A stretch of 49,163 nucleotides of DNA, from NCBI GenBank assembly GCA_017404665.1, contig JAFRBX010000066.1, positions 1 to 49,163 on the forward strand, given 5' to 3'. Origin of the DNA: Ruminococcus sp. (GTDB taxonomy: Bacteria; Bacillota; Clostridia; Oscillospirales; Acutalibacteraceae). The number at the start of each line of letters is the position of its first letter. Positions within the stretch are counted from its first letter, which is position 1. Shown in pieces: positions 28,120 through 37,182 of the stretch. A model generated the notes under the pieces. That model did no database searches, was not told the origin of the DNA, and worked only from the letters and a program-made list of their open reading frames with translations. Both the position numbers and the translations under genes were made by a program.

Positions 28120-29931
28120 TTACCGTATTAAGTGCAGTTTTGCAAGGATTGTTACAATATTGTTGCCTTTTGGCAGCATCAGCAGTTCTTCTTTTCTGAA
28201 CGTCCTGATCAGCATCAGCGTGAGGATGTAAACGATCACTGCCACAATGATCGCGGCAATCAGCGCGATAAAATAACTGACGAACCTGTTCAGCAGCGTA
28301 TAAACGCCGAACGCGGTCGCGGCGCACAGCACCGCGCCGATCAGGGGCTTTAAGATCGTGCTGACGAGATCGGGTCTGACCTTGCTGTATTTCACCAGCA
28401 GGAACAGTCCGACGATGAACACAAAGGTAAAAGATACCAGCGTGCCGATCGCGGCGCCGGTCACATTCAGCTCGACCATGCTGACGAAGAGATAATTGGT
28501 CGCGATCTTGATGACCATCGAGATACAGCTGAGAATCAGCGGGATCGACATCTTGCCGATGCTCTGCAGCATACTCATGACGGGCGTGGACGCCGCCACG
28601 GCGATACAGGAAAAGCCCATGATCCTGAGGATCGAGGTCTCTACGTCCGCTTCAAAGCCGCCGCCGTACAGCAGCGTGATGATCGGTCTCGACAGCGCGA
28701 ACATCGACAGACCCGCGGGGATGGTAAACATCATCGTCAGCTTGAGCACCGTCTCCATGCTCGTTTTCAGCTCATTTTTATCGCCCGAGGTATAGGCGGT
28801 GGTGACGTTTGGCAGCGCAGAGGTGCCGAACACCTGCGTCACAGTCGTGACCAGCTGCAGCAGCGGCAGCGCCGCGGCAAAGCAGCCCCACAGCGAGGTA
28901 TGGATGTTGACCTCCTCGCCCGCGGCGGGATGGATCATCGCGTAGATCATATCCTTATACTGCGGATCAAACTGCGCGATCAGCCCGTCGGGGTTGGTTT
29001 GCGAGGTGTTGTACAGTACGTTCTGGATGACCACGGAGTCGATCGTGGTGGAAACGTTGACGATAAATGCCGAGATAATGATCGGGATCGCGGTTCTAAT
29101 CAGGATCTTGAAGGTTTCCCGCTGGGTGCGCGCGTCGATGGAATCACGCATCATTTCATCGGGAACGCTGAACTTGTGGCGCGCGTAATAGATGCGCAGG
29201 AACAGGAACGCGAACAGCGATCCCAGCGCAATACCCGCGATCGCCGCCGCGACCGAGTAGGCGAGCAGCGTCTGCATCGCGATCGTCATCGAGCTGAAGC
29301 TCTGACCGAACACGGTGCCCTTATCGAGCAGCTCGTTCATGCCGATCTTCATCACCAGCCAGCCCATCAGCAAGCCGGTGACGACCTTGACCAGCATCTC
29401 GATCACTTCGCTGGCGGCGGAGGGGAACATATTTCGCTGTCCCTCGTAGTAGCCTCTGTAGATAGACACCAGACAGCCGATAAAAACGGACGGCGCGAGC
29501 GTCATCATCGCGTAGATGGAAAGCGGCTGGCTGATCATTTGTACATAAATAAAGCTGACGCCGATCATCAGCGCGAAGCAGACCGTACCCATGACGAGGA
29601 AGAATTTTTTGGAGGTCTTATAGACCACCTCCACGTCACGGTAGCGTTTCTGGGCGATGCTCTCGGCAATCAGACGCGATACCGCAATCGGAAAGCCCGC
29701 GGTCGCCAGCGCGAACAAAGGGGTATACACCTCATACGCGTTGCTCAAAAGACCGTTGCCGACGCTTTTCATCGAAAAACCGGCGATATCGTCGTAGCCC
29801 GCGTACATCCTGTACAAAAATATCTTGTAGAACATGCCCAGCAGCTTGACGACGACCATACTGACGGTCATGATCATCGCGCCCTTGACAAAGGTCTTTG
29901 ACGTATTCTTGCTTAAACTGTCATTATTCAT
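28120..29931 (-). CDS. SpoVB/MurJ-type MOP-superfamily flippase
   Basis: 603 residues from ATG 29931 with GGAG 7 nt upstream; a longer start at 29988 would read through a dispersed repeat. About 14 hydrophobic segments make up a MATE/MOP fold. The N-terminus (FVKGAMIMTVSMVVVKLLGMFYKIFL) is typical of the polysaccharide biosynthesis and stage V sporulation protein B group. It probably flips a lipid-linked cell wall or polysaccharide precursor. It may be the peptidoglycan lipid II flippase or a sporulation-specific version; the sequence alone does not decide. Promoter at 30019-30047. Confidence 0.88.
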   Translation of the reverse strand: MNNDSLSKNTSKTFVKGAMIMTVSMVVVKLLGMFYKIFLYRMYAGYDDIAGFSMKSVGNGLLSNAYEVYTPLFALATAGFPIAVSRLIAESIAQKRYRDVEVVYKTSKKFFLVMGTVCFALMIGVSFIYVQMISQPLSIYAMMTLAPSVFIGCLVSIYRGYYEGQRNMFPSAASEVIEMLVKVVTGLLMGWLVMKIGMNELLDKGTVFGQSFSSMTIAMQTLLAYSVAAAIAGIALGSLFAFLFLRIYYARHKFSVPDEMMRDSIDARTQRETFKILIRTAIPIIISAFIVNVSTTIDSVVIQNVLYNTSQTNPDGLIAQFDPQYKDMIYAMIHPAAGEEVNIHTSLWGCFAAALPLLQLVTTVTQVFGTSALPNVTTAYTSGDKNELKTSMETVLKLTMMFTIPAGLSMFALSRPIITLLYGGGFEADVETSILRIMGFSCIAVAASTPVMSMLQSIGKMSIPLILSCISMVIKIATNYLFVSMVELNVTGAAIGTLVSFTFVFIVGLFLLVKYSKVRPDLVSTILKPLIGAVLCAATAFGVYTLLNRFVSYFIALIAAIIVAVIVYILTLMLIRTFRKEELLMLPKGNNIVTILAKLHLIR

Positions 29932-29952
29932 ATCATCGCTCCAATAGAAATC

Positions 29953-29986
29953 GTCATTGCGAGGGGCGTTGCCCCGCGGCAATCTC
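29953..29986. repeat. Single copy of the GTCATTGCGAG palindromic repeat
   Basis: GTCATTGCGAG, then a GGGGCGTTGCCCC hairpin and GGCAATCTC. Same family as the cluster at 20549-20816. It lies in the leader of the flippase gene. Confidence 0.7.
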
Positions 29987-30018
29987 AACTGATTATTGCC
30001 ACTGATTTCTGAATTCGT

Positions 30019-30047
30019 ATTCTAGCACAGTAAATATGAGAATTCAA
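30019..30047 (-). promoter_or_regulatory. Promoter of the flippase gene
   Basis: On the minus strand a -35 TTGAAT (30042-30047) and a -10 TAGAAT (30019-30024) with a 17-bp spacer, directly behind hemZ. Confidence 0.65.
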
Positions 30048-30056
30048 CCGTTTTAC

Positions 30057-31490
30057 TCACGATTTGTTGTATTCACCATAAAATGTTTTCACACGCTCTT
30101 TGCGCTGTATCATCTCGTCAAAACGGCTGATATATTCATACGGATATTTAAAGTTAAATATGCGCTCTAAAAAGTCGGAATCGGTATCTCTGAGCTTTGT
30201 CACCGCCCCCGCGCCGCAGGCGAGGATGCTGTGCGTCTCCTCCATGATATATACATTATACGGGCTGAAATACCCCGGCTTCGCCCAGCCGATGTTTTCA
30301 AGATTGCTCAGCATCTTGCTCTGGCGATAAAGATAATAGGGCTCGTATCCGCCGTCACTAAGCGCGATTTTCGCGCACTCCAGCATCCGTGTGGTATACT
30401 CCTGTTCCTTTACGGCGTCCTCTGAATTCAGCCGCGCGCTGCGCTTGACGGCGAGGGTATGCACCGTCACGCTCTCGGGATCCAAGCGGCGCACCGCTTT
30501 TATCGTATCCTCAAAGCTTTCCGGAGTATCCGTTGTCAACCCCGCAATCAGATCCATATTGATGTTATCAAAGCCCATCTCCCGCGCCAGATGAAACGCG
30601 TCGATCGTCTGCCGGGCGCTGTGCCTGCGCCCGATATGCTCGAGCACGCTGTCGTTGAAGGTCTGCGGATTGATCGAGATCCGCGTCACCCCGTGCTTTT
30701 TCAGCGTCTGCAGCTTTTCTCCCGTAACCGTATCGGGACGTCCCGCCTCCACGGTGAATTCCGCGCAGCCGCTCAGATCAAAATCCGCTTCTATCTCAGA
30801 CAAAAGCAGGTCGAGCTGTTCGGCGCTCAGGGTCGTGGGCGTTCCGCCGCCGATATAGACGGATTCGAGCCTGAGGTGCAGCTCCTTCGCCAACCCAGCG
30901 GTATACCGTATCTCGGACAACAGCAGGGGAATATACTGCTCGATCAGCTTTTTCGCCTTTTCCACGGTCCGGCTGACAAAGGAGCAGTAATTGCATCTGG
31001 TCGGACAGAAGGGGATGCTCACATACAGCGAGAACGATTGCCGATCCGACCGCGACAGGATCATCTGCTGGTTATCACGCACCTTTTGTGCGAGAGCGGT
31101 CTTTTCTTCGCTGACATACAGCGTCTCCCGGAACCAGCGGCATGCCGCTTCCTCTCCGTCTCTGTCGCACAATCGCGAGAATAGCTTGATCGGACGCACG
31201 CCGGTCAGGATGCCCCACGGCAGCGTTTTATCATACGCCTTGCTCAGCAATCGGTACAGAAGCTGCCCCATACACAGCTCGTTGTCGTCACACAATGGAG
31301 CACAAAGCGCGTCCGTCCTTTCGTCCGTACAGAATACTACCCTGACCTCGTCGTGAACAGAGGTCAGGATATACGGCTTTTCCAGGGTATTATATTCATG
31401 GATGACCGCGACGTCCTCGGTAAAGAGAAACGCACGGCACAGGTTTTCCATCTCGTAATGGAACTGGTGGTTATCGATATAAAGATTCAT
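30057..31490 (-). CDS. hemZ: Coproporphyrinogen dehydrogenase HemZ (radical SAM)
   Basis: 477 residues. The radical SAM cluster motif is CPTRCNYCSF (~residue 170), followed by YIGGGTPTTL, ISINPQTFND and DLIAGLTTDTPESF, as in oxygen-independent coproporphyrinogen III oxidases. The long N-terminal region (~160 residues, with LPWGILTGVRPIKLF) marks the HemZ subgroup rather than HemN/HemW. The expected role is in haem biosynthesis or a related radical SAM reaction; no other haem gene is in the window, so the substrate is inferred. It lies 98 nt after the MBL hydrolase gene, separated by a short repeat-like spacer. Confidence 0.92.
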   Translation of the reverse strand: MNLYIDNHQFHYEMENLCRAFLFTEDVAVIHEYNTLEKPYILTSVHDEVRVVFCTDERTDALCAPLCDDNELCMGQLLYRLLSKAYDKTLPWGILTGVRPIKLFSRLCDRDGEEAACRWFRETLYVSEEKTALAQKVRDNQQMILSRSDRQSFSLYVSIPFCPTRCNYCSFVSRTVEKAKKLIEQYIPLLLSEIRYTAGLAKELHLRLESVYIGGGTPTTLSAEQLDLLLSEIEADFDLSGCAEFTVEAGRPDTVTGEKLQTLKKHGVTRISINPQTFNDSVLEHIGRRHSARQTIDAFHLAREMGFDNINMDLIAGLTTDTPESFEDTIKAVRRLDPESVTVHTLAVKRSARLNSEDAVKEQEYTTRMLECAKIALSDGGYEPYYLYRQSKMLSNLENIGWAKPGYFSPYNVYIMEETHSILACGAGAVTKLRDTDSDFLERIFNFKYPYEYISRFDEMIQRKERVKTFYGEYNKS

Positions 31491-31495
31491 ATTTT

Positions 31496-31588
31496 AGTGA
31501 ATAGTGAATGGTGAATAGTGGTGGGCGGGACACCCGCACCCGATTAAAAGTAATCAACTAACCACTGGTCACTTGCCACTTGATACTG
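31496..31588. repeat. Spacer repeat with GTGAATAGTGAAT and CCCGCACCCGATT
   Basis: Short direct repeats (GTGAATAGTGAATGGTGAATAGTG) lead into a GC-rich GGGCGGGACACCCGCACCCG segment and CAACTAACCACTGGTCACT. Related words recur at 42895-42956 (CAACTAACCACTAGCCACT) and at 47180-47200 (inverted AATCGGGTGCGGGTG). A dispersed noncoding family of low sequence constraint. Confidence 0.5.
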
Positions 31589-32209
31589 TTATTGCATAAA
31601 CGGATTATACTTTCTCTCTTTTTCCAGCGTCGTAAAGATATCATGTCCCGGATAGACGTCATAGTCGCCCTCCAGATGCTTCAATCGCTCGACGGAGCGC
31701 ATCATATCGCGCATCGACGAGGTCGGGAAATCAGTGCGCCCGACGCTGGTGCAGAACAGCGTATCTCCTGAAAAAATGATGTCGTCAACGATGTAGCAGC
31801 CGCTTCCCATGGTGTGCCCGGGGGTGAGGATGAAACGGATCTCACTCTTCCCCAGCATGACCGTGTCGCCGTCCTTCAACGGTCGATCCACCGTAAACGG
31901 CGTGATCGTCAGCCCGTGGTTCTTCGAAAGATTCCAGCTCGGCTCGGCAATCAGATTCAGCTCCTTTTCGGACGCGCAGACCGCGGGATGATACTTTTCG
32001 CACAGCTCGGCAGTGCCCATGATATGGTCGTAGTGACCGTGGGTCAACAGGATATATGCGAGCTTGCCGCCGCGGTCGTCGATCGCTTTGAGCAGCGCGT
32101 CGCAGTGGTCGGCGGGATCGATCACCGCCAGCTCGCCGGTCGCTTCGTCCTCTATCAGATAACAATTGGTGTCGATCATACCGACAATAAAACACATGAT
32201 TTTAATCAT
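31589..32209 (-). CDS. MBL-fold metallohydrolase (glyoxalase II-like)
   Basis: 206 residues. Metal ligands are in THGHYDHIMG, PGHTMGSG, FSGDTLFCT and the last His in YPGHD. This is the YqgX/GloB-like group of metallo-beta-lactamase-fold enzymes. It should hydrolyse a thioester such as S-lactoylglutathione or a bacillithiol analogue; the substrate is not shown. The start overlaps the dtd stop by 4 nt (ATGA). Confidence 0.9.
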   Translation of the reverse strand: MIKIMCFIVGMIDTNCYLIEDEATGELAVIDPADHCDALLKAIDDRGGKLAYILLTHGHYDHIMGTAELCEKYHPAVCASEKELNLIAEPSWNLSKNHGLTITPFTVDRPLKDGDTVMLGKSEIRFILTPGHTMGSGCYIVDDIIFSGDTLFCTSVGRTDFPTSSMRDMMRSVERLKHLEGDYDVYPGHDIFTTLEKERKYNPFMQ

Positions 32210-32661
32210 TTCTTCAAATCTCCGCTGTCAATCATAATGGTAACAGGCCCGTCGTTGAGCAGCTCGACCTTCATATCCGCGCCGAAAATGCCCTTTTGCA
32301 CATCTTTTACTCCTGCGGTTTTGATTCTTTCACAGAAATATTCGTACAACTCATTCGCAATATCCGGCTTTGCCGCTGAGAAGAAATCGGGACGTCTGCC
32401 GTGAGAACAATCGGCGCAAAGCGTAAACTGCGACACCACCAGCGCCGCACCCCCGACGGTCAGCAGACTGAGATTCATTCTATCGTCGCTGTCGCTGAAA
32501 ATCCGCAGGTTAGCGATCTTGTCGGCAAGCACCTCGGCGTCACGGCGATTATCGCCCCCTGCCACGCCGAGAAAGATCAGCAGACCGTTATCGATGGCGG
32601 AGATCGCTTCTCCGTCTACGGTCACGCTCGCGCGCGTCACACGCTGTAATACTGCTTTCAT
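32206..32661 (-). CDS. dtd: D-aminoacyl-tRNA deacylase
   Basis: 151 residues, full length. It removes D-amino acids, and mischarged glycine, from tRNA. Signature motifs are SQFTLCAD, GRRPDFFSAA and NDGPVTIMID; the last contains the Gly-cisPro motif that gives chirality proofreading. The N-terminal MKAVLQRVTRASVTVDGE is canonical. The relA-dtd-MBL-hemZ order is conserved in Clostridia, and it is coupled to the MBL gene by ATGA. Confidence 0.97.
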   Translation of the reverse strand: MKAVLQRVTRASVTVDGEAISAIDNGLLIFLGVAGGDNRRDAEVLADKIANLRIFSDSDDRMNLSLLTVGGAALVVSQFTLCADCSHGRRPDFFSAAKPDIANELYEYFCERIKTAGVKDVQKGIFGADMKVELLNDGPVTIMIDSGDLKK

Positions 32662-32707
32662 AATAACAGACCTCCCAAATATTCAAGCACACTTTATTCA
32701 CTGGTCA

Positions 32708-34900
32708 CTATATCCTCGTGATGGACACGATGCCGTTGATCTGCGCCAGATGCGCCATGACCGCCCGCAGATGGTCCATGTTGTTGATCTCGATGGTAAC
32801 GGTCACGATCGCCTGATTGTCCTTGATCTCGCGCGAGTTCAGCGTATGGATAAAGATGCGCATATTGAACAGCTCGCGGGTCACGTCGGCGAGGAAGCCG
32901 GTGCGGTCGTTGCAGACGATCTCCAGCGTGCTCTGGAAGCTCTCGTGGATCTCGTCGTCCCAGCGCGCGCTGACCCAGCGCTCAGGTTCCTCGCACGCTT
33001 CGATCACAGCGGGCACATTGGTGCAGGAGCGCTTATGGATGCTCACGCCGAAGCCGCGGGTGATAAAGCCGATGATCTCATCGCCCGGCAGCGGATTGCA
33101 GCAGCGCGAGAATTTGATCAGGCAGTCGTCCAGCCCCTCGATCGTCACGCCGGAGCCCACATGCTTTCTTTGCTTGGGAGAGCGTTCCTCGTTGATCGGT
33201 TTCAGCGTCTCGTCGGTTTTCTTATATTTCTTGGTATAGATCTCCTTGACGCGCGGCATGATCTTCCAGAGCTGGATACCGCCGTAGCCGATCGCCGCGT
33301 AAAAATCATCGATCGAGTTACAGTGCTGGCGCTGGATGATCGGCTGCATGCATTCCTCCAGATCCTCGTCCGCGAACTGCATACCGCCCTTTTTGAGCTC
33401 ATGCTCAAACATGCTCTTGCCCTCGGCGATATTCTCCTCGCGGCGCTCCTTCTTGAACCACTGACGGATCTTCGTGCGTGCGGAGTTGGTCTTGACAATC
33501 TTCAGCCAATCGCGCTTGGGACCGGTGCCTTCCTTCTGTGTCAGGATCTCGACGATATCGCCGCTCTTGACCTGATAATCGATCGAAACAATGCGCCCGT
33601 TCACCTTCGCGCCGACCATACGGTTGCCTACTCCGGAATGGATCGCGTAAGCCATATCGATGACCGTTGAGCCCGAGGGCAGGTTGATGATATCGCCCTT
33701 CGGCGTAAAGACATACACCTCGTTGGGCGAGAGGTCGTATTTGATGGACTTGACGATATCCGTCGCGTCCTCTGAGTCGTTCTGCACCTCGAGCATTGTG
33801 CGGATCCACTGGAGGTTTTCCGCCAGATTATCCTGCTTGCTGCCGCGCAGCTTGAGCTTGTATTTCCAATGCGCCGCAATACCGTACTCGGCGGTGTGGT
33901 GCATCTCATAGGTGCGGATCTGCACCTCGAAGGGGATGCCGTTCTTATCGAACACGGTGGTGTGCAGACTCTGGTACATATTTGCCTTCGGGGTCGAAAT
34001 ATAATCCTTGAAGCGATTGGGCAGCGGCGTAAAGATATCGTGCACCAGACCGAGCACATTGTAGCAGTCGCCGATGGTATTCACGATGACGCGCACCGCA
34101 AAGACGTCAAAGATCTGATCGATATCGCGCCCCTGCATGATGGTCTTGCGATAAATCGACACCACGGATTTCACTCGTCCCGATATGGTAACGTGCGAGA
34201 TCGAAAAGCCGATCTTGTCCATGATCTTGCGCTTGATCTCCTCGATAAACGCGTTGCGCTCATTCTCGGTCAGGCGCAGCTTGTTTTCTATCTCGTTATA
34301 AGCAACGGGATCGAGGTAGCGCATCGACAGATCCTCGAGCTCGTCCTTGATCGCCTTCATACCCAGACGGTGCGCGATGGGAGCGTAGACCTCCATGCAT
34401 TCGAGCGCCTTGTCGCGGCGCTTCTGGTCCTTGACGCACTCGATCGTGCGCATATTGTGCAGCCGATCGGCGAGCTTGACGATGATCACGCGGATATCGT
34501 TGCTCATGGCAATCAGCATCTTGCGGACGTTCTCCGCCTGACGCTCCTCACGGTCAGTGAATTTGATCTTGCTGATCTTGGTCAGACCGTCTACGAGATT
34601 CATGACCTCCTCGCCGAACTGCTGACCGACCTGTTCGAGCGTGACGTCGGTATCCTCTACGGTGTCATGCAGCAGACCCGCCACGATCGAATCCGTATCC
34701 ATCCCCATTTCGGCGAGGATACACGCGACCGAGGTCGGATGCAGAATATACGGAACGCCGGAGATGCGGCGCTGGTCGCCGTGAGCAAGATTGGCGAATT
34801 CATACGCCTTTTTGATTTTACGCTTATTGTACCTGACGCTGCTTTTGTCAATGATCGACAGTAATTCATCAAAGTCCTGATAATGGATCACCTCGCTCAT
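32708..34900 (-). CDS. relA: Bifunctional (p)ppGpp synthetase/hydrolase RelA/SpoT
   Basis: 730 residues; makes and degrades (p)ppGpp in the stringent response. The HD hydrolase domain has HGDQRRISGVPYILHP and LLHDTVEDTD (~45-75). The synthetase has VSIYRKTI, FAVRVIV and YIAAHWKYK-type EYGIAAHWKYK (~230-345). TGS covers ~385-450 (VFTPKGDIINLPSGSTVIDMAY), with a later zinc-finger-like CCNPLPGDEI and a C-terminal ACT domain. I chose ATG 34900 because AAGGAGG lies 7 nt upstream; the GTG at 34906 sits too close to it. The start overlaps the recJ stop (ATGA). Confidence 0.97.
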   Translation of the reverse strand: MSEVIHYQDFDELLSIIDKSSVRYNKRKIKKAYEFANLAHGDQRRISGVPYILHPTSVACILAEMGMDTDSIVAGLLHDTVEDTDVTLEQVGQQFGEEVMNLVDGLTKISKIKFTDREERQAENVRKMLIAMSNDIRVIIVKLADRLHNMRTIECVKDQKRRDKALECMEVYAPIAHRLGMKAIKDELEDLSMRYLDPVAYNEIENKLRLTENERNAFIEEIKRKIMDKIGFSISHVTISGRVKSVVSIYRKTIMQGRDIDQIFDVFAVRVIVNTIGDCYNVLGLVHDIFTPLPNRFKDYISTPKANMYQSLHTTVFDKNGIPFEVQIRTYEMHHTAEYGIAAHWKYKLKLRGSKQDNLAENLQWIRTMLEVQNDSEDATDIVKSIKYDLSPNEVYVFTPKGDIINLPSGSTVIDMAYAIHSGVGNRMVGAKVNGRIVSIDYQVKSGDIVEILTQKEGTGPKRDWLKIVKTNSARTKIRQWFKKERREENIAEGKSMFEHELKKGGMQFADEDLEECMQPIIQRQHCNSIDDFYAAIGYGGIQLWKIMPRVKEIYTKKYKKTDETLKPINEERSPKQRKHVGSGVTIEGLDDCLIKFSRCCNPLPGDEIIGFITRGFGVSIHKRSCTNVPAVIEACEEPERWVSARWDDEIHESFQSTLEIVCNDRTGFLADVTRELFNMRIFIHTLNSREIKDNQAIVTVTIEINNMDHLRAVMAHLAQINGIVSITRI

Positions 34901-36936
34901 CGGCACACCTCCTTCAGCTTTGTGATGATCACGGACGAGTCGAGATCGACCTTCCCTTCAACCTCGCGCATCCCGATCTCAAAATCGATCAGTCCTTCGT
35001 TGATCGATATCAGCCCCAGCTCGTTCATGCATTCTAAGATCACGCGAAGCTTGCCGCAGCTGATATGACCCGGCAGCCTGTACAGCAGGCTGTCAAAGGA
35101 ATAGTGATATCCGCCGGGCCGCAGAAAGCGGTAGACGACCGCGAACTCGTCGCGCGTCGGCGTCAAAGACAGCGCCTCGTCACGCGTCAGCCTGTCGCCG
35201 CGGCAGAACCGTTCAAACAACTCCTTAGACGCGAGCATCTCGTCCGCGTCCGTATCCGAAAACCGTATATCCTTTACGATCACGGAAAGGGTCTCGTTAT
35301 TATTATAGTAATTGATATCCAGCGTGACCGCCAGATCGAGCACATCGCCCGCACGGTAAGGGAATTCGTCAGGCGTCATGTTAAAGCGCATCGCGAATAC
35401 CGTGCTGTCCTCGCGCGCCAAGGTCAGCCGCAGGTGCCTGCCGCTGCCGAGAGCGCGGATATCGCGCAGTGTCATGTTATACAGTCCGAAAAGCGGGGTC
35501 GGATTGCCCGCGCCGAACGGTTCGAGCATCGACAGCCCGCGCACCAGCTCCACGCTCAGCTGCGCGGGATTGAGCTTGCAGTCCAGCGTCAGCGAGGGAA
35601 CGGGTACCGGATGCGAGAGCGTATAGCGGTTGATCCGCTCGATGAATTCTTCGATATTCTCCCGTCGGATGCCGAAGCCGACCGCCATCGGATGCCCGCC
35701 GCACTGCATCAGCAGATCACTGCAGGAAAAGACGGCTTCAATCAGCGAGAAGCCCGTTACCGACCGTCCCGAAGCGCGGCATTCACTGCCGTCGCAGGAA
35801 ATGATGATCGCGGGCTTTCCGTACACCTCTTTGATGCGGGAAGCGACGATCCCGATGACGCCCTTGTGCCAGCCGTCGCCGCAGATAACGATCACGTCGT
35901 TATTGACCGGCGAAGGGTCGCGGCGGATCATATCGTCGATATCGCTCAGGATATCGCGCTCGATCTGCTGACGCTCAGTGTTGTCAGCGGAAAGCTCCGC
36001 GGCAATCGACAGCGCGTAGTCCTCATCCTCCGTCAGCAGCATGGAAACGGTTTTCTTTGACAGCCCCATTCTGCCGCCGGCATTGATGCGGGGCACCAGA
36101 TTGAAGCTCAGACTGCCCGATGCGATGCGCTTGCCGCTCAGTCCTGCGTCCTCGATCAAGGCTGCGATACCGAGCCGATCACCGTTGTTGATATGTCTGA
36201 GTCCGTTTTTCACCAGCACGCGGTTCTCGCCGCGCAGGGAAACGATGTCGCCGACGGTGCCGATCGCGGCAAGGTCGGAGTAATTCTCCAGCAGCCCTTC
36301 CACATCGGCGTACTCGCCCTCGATCGCCTGCACCAGCTTGAACGCCACGCCGACACCTGAAAATTCTTTGAAAGAACTATTACAGTCAGGGCGGTGCGGA
36401 TCCACCACCGCGACCGCGTCGGGAAGCATCGCGGGTACGGCGTGATGGTCGGTCACGACCGTATCGATGCCCAGCTCCTTGGCGTACGCGATCTCGTCCA
36501 CGGCGGCAACGCCGTTATCGACGGTGACAATCAGCTTCACGCCGCGCTGGTACAGCTTGTCGATCGCCGAGCGGTGCATGCCGTAGCCCTCGGCCTCGCG
36601 GGAGGGAATATAATACATCGCGTCCGCGCCGGTATCGGAAAGGTAGGAGTACAGCAGGGCGGTCGACGTCACTCCGTCGGCGTCAAAATCGCCGTATACA
36701 CAGATGCGCTCGCCGTCCTCGATCGCCTTCCGGATACGCTCAGCCGCGATGTCCATGTCCTTGATCTCAAAGGGAGAAGCGGTCATCGTCTCGCCGTCGA
36801 GAAAAGCGACGATATCCTCATCGGCGTTGATCCCGCGGATATCCAGCAGCATCGCGGTCAGCATCGGCAGCTCATAGCGCTGAGAAACAGCGACCGCGTT
36901 TTCTCTATTCAGTTTTCGGGTCACCCATTTCTTCAT
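34897..36936 (-). CDS. recJ: Single-stranded-DNA-specific exonuclease RecJ
   Basis: 679 residues. DHH phosphoesterase motifs: YGDFDADGVTS (~80), a conserved Asp in VDNGVAA, TDHHAVP and VDPHRP. The DHHA1 domain has GGHPMAVGFG (~410). It degrades ssDNA 5' to 3' in repair and recombination. It is about 100 residues longer than the E. coli enzyme because of a C-terminal extension (~560-679), a helical, probably winged-helix region seen in many Firmicutes RecJ. It lies upstream of relA with a 4-nt overlap. Confidence 0.96.
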   Translation of the reverse strand: MKKWVTRKLNRENAVAVSQRYELPMLTAMLLDIRGINADEDIVAFLDGETMTASPFEIKDMDIAAERIRKAIEDGERICVYGDFDADGVTSTALLYSYLSDTGADAMYYIPSREAEGYGMHRSAIDKLYQRGVKLIVTVDNGVAAVDEIAYAKELGIDTVVTDHHAVPAMLPDAVAVVDPHRPDCNSSFKEFSGVGVAFKLVQAIEGEYADVEGLLENYSDLAAIGTVGDIVSLRGENRVLVKNGLRHINNGDRLGIAALIEDAGLSGKRIASGSLSFNLVPRINAGGRMGLSKKTVSMLLTEDEDYALSIAAELSADNTERQQIERDILSDIDDMIRRDPSPVNNDVIVICGDGWHKGVIGIVASRIKEVYGKPAIIISCDGSECRASGRSVTGFSLIEAVFSCSDLLMQCGGHPMAVGFGIRRENIEEFIERINRYTLSHPVPVPSLTLDCKLNPAQLSVELVRGLSMLEPFGAGNPTPLFGLYNMTLRDIRALGSGRHLRLTLAREDSTVFAMRFNMTPDEFPYRAGDVLDLAVTLDINYYNNNETLSVIVKDIRFSDTDADEMLASKELFERFCRGDRLTRDEALSLTPTRDEFAVVYRFLRPGGYHYSFDSLLYRLPGHISCGKLRVILECMNELGLISINEGLIDFEIGMREVEGKVDLDSSVIITKLKEVCR

Positions 36937-36969
36937 GAAATACTCCTGTTAAAAAACTTGCTGTTACTG

Positions 36970-37180
36970 AATCCCTTCCCCTTGAGGGGTGTGCCGATTA
37001 TCAGGTAAGCGATCAGTAAGCCTTCCCCTTGAGGGGAAGGTGGGCAATTTGCCATTAAGGCAAATTGGTCGGATGAGGTGGAAACCTTTCCGATCTATCA
37101 ATTCGCGAGATGAGGCAGAAACGTTTCCACCTCATCCGCCTCGCTTTGGGCGAGGCACCTTCCCCTTAAGGGGAAGGCTT
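36970..37180. repeat. MITE-like palindromic element with 25-bp terminal inverted repeats
   Basis: Terminal arms at 37018-37042 and 37156-37180 match as inverted repeats at 24 of 25 positions; each arm is itself a hairpin (CCTTCCCCTT-GAGGGGAAGG). Inside, GGATGAGGTGGAAAC (37070-37084) and GTTTCCACCTCATCC (37123-37137) form a second inverted pair. A partial third copy of the arm lies at 36972-36995. No target duplication or protein is seen. It fills the recN-recJ gap (246 bp), and its hairpins could also end recN transcription. Confidence 0.7.
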
Positions 37181-37182
37181 GT

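Noticed and set aside
28900-29901. 333-codon plus-strand frame
   Set aside because: It lies antisense to the flippase gene, has no RBS, and its composition (His, Asp and Arg rich) is typical of the reverse of a membrane-protein gene.
32519-34864. Plus-strand frames of 383 and 331 codons
   Set aside because: They are antisense to relA and dtd, whose motifs and RBS are clear.
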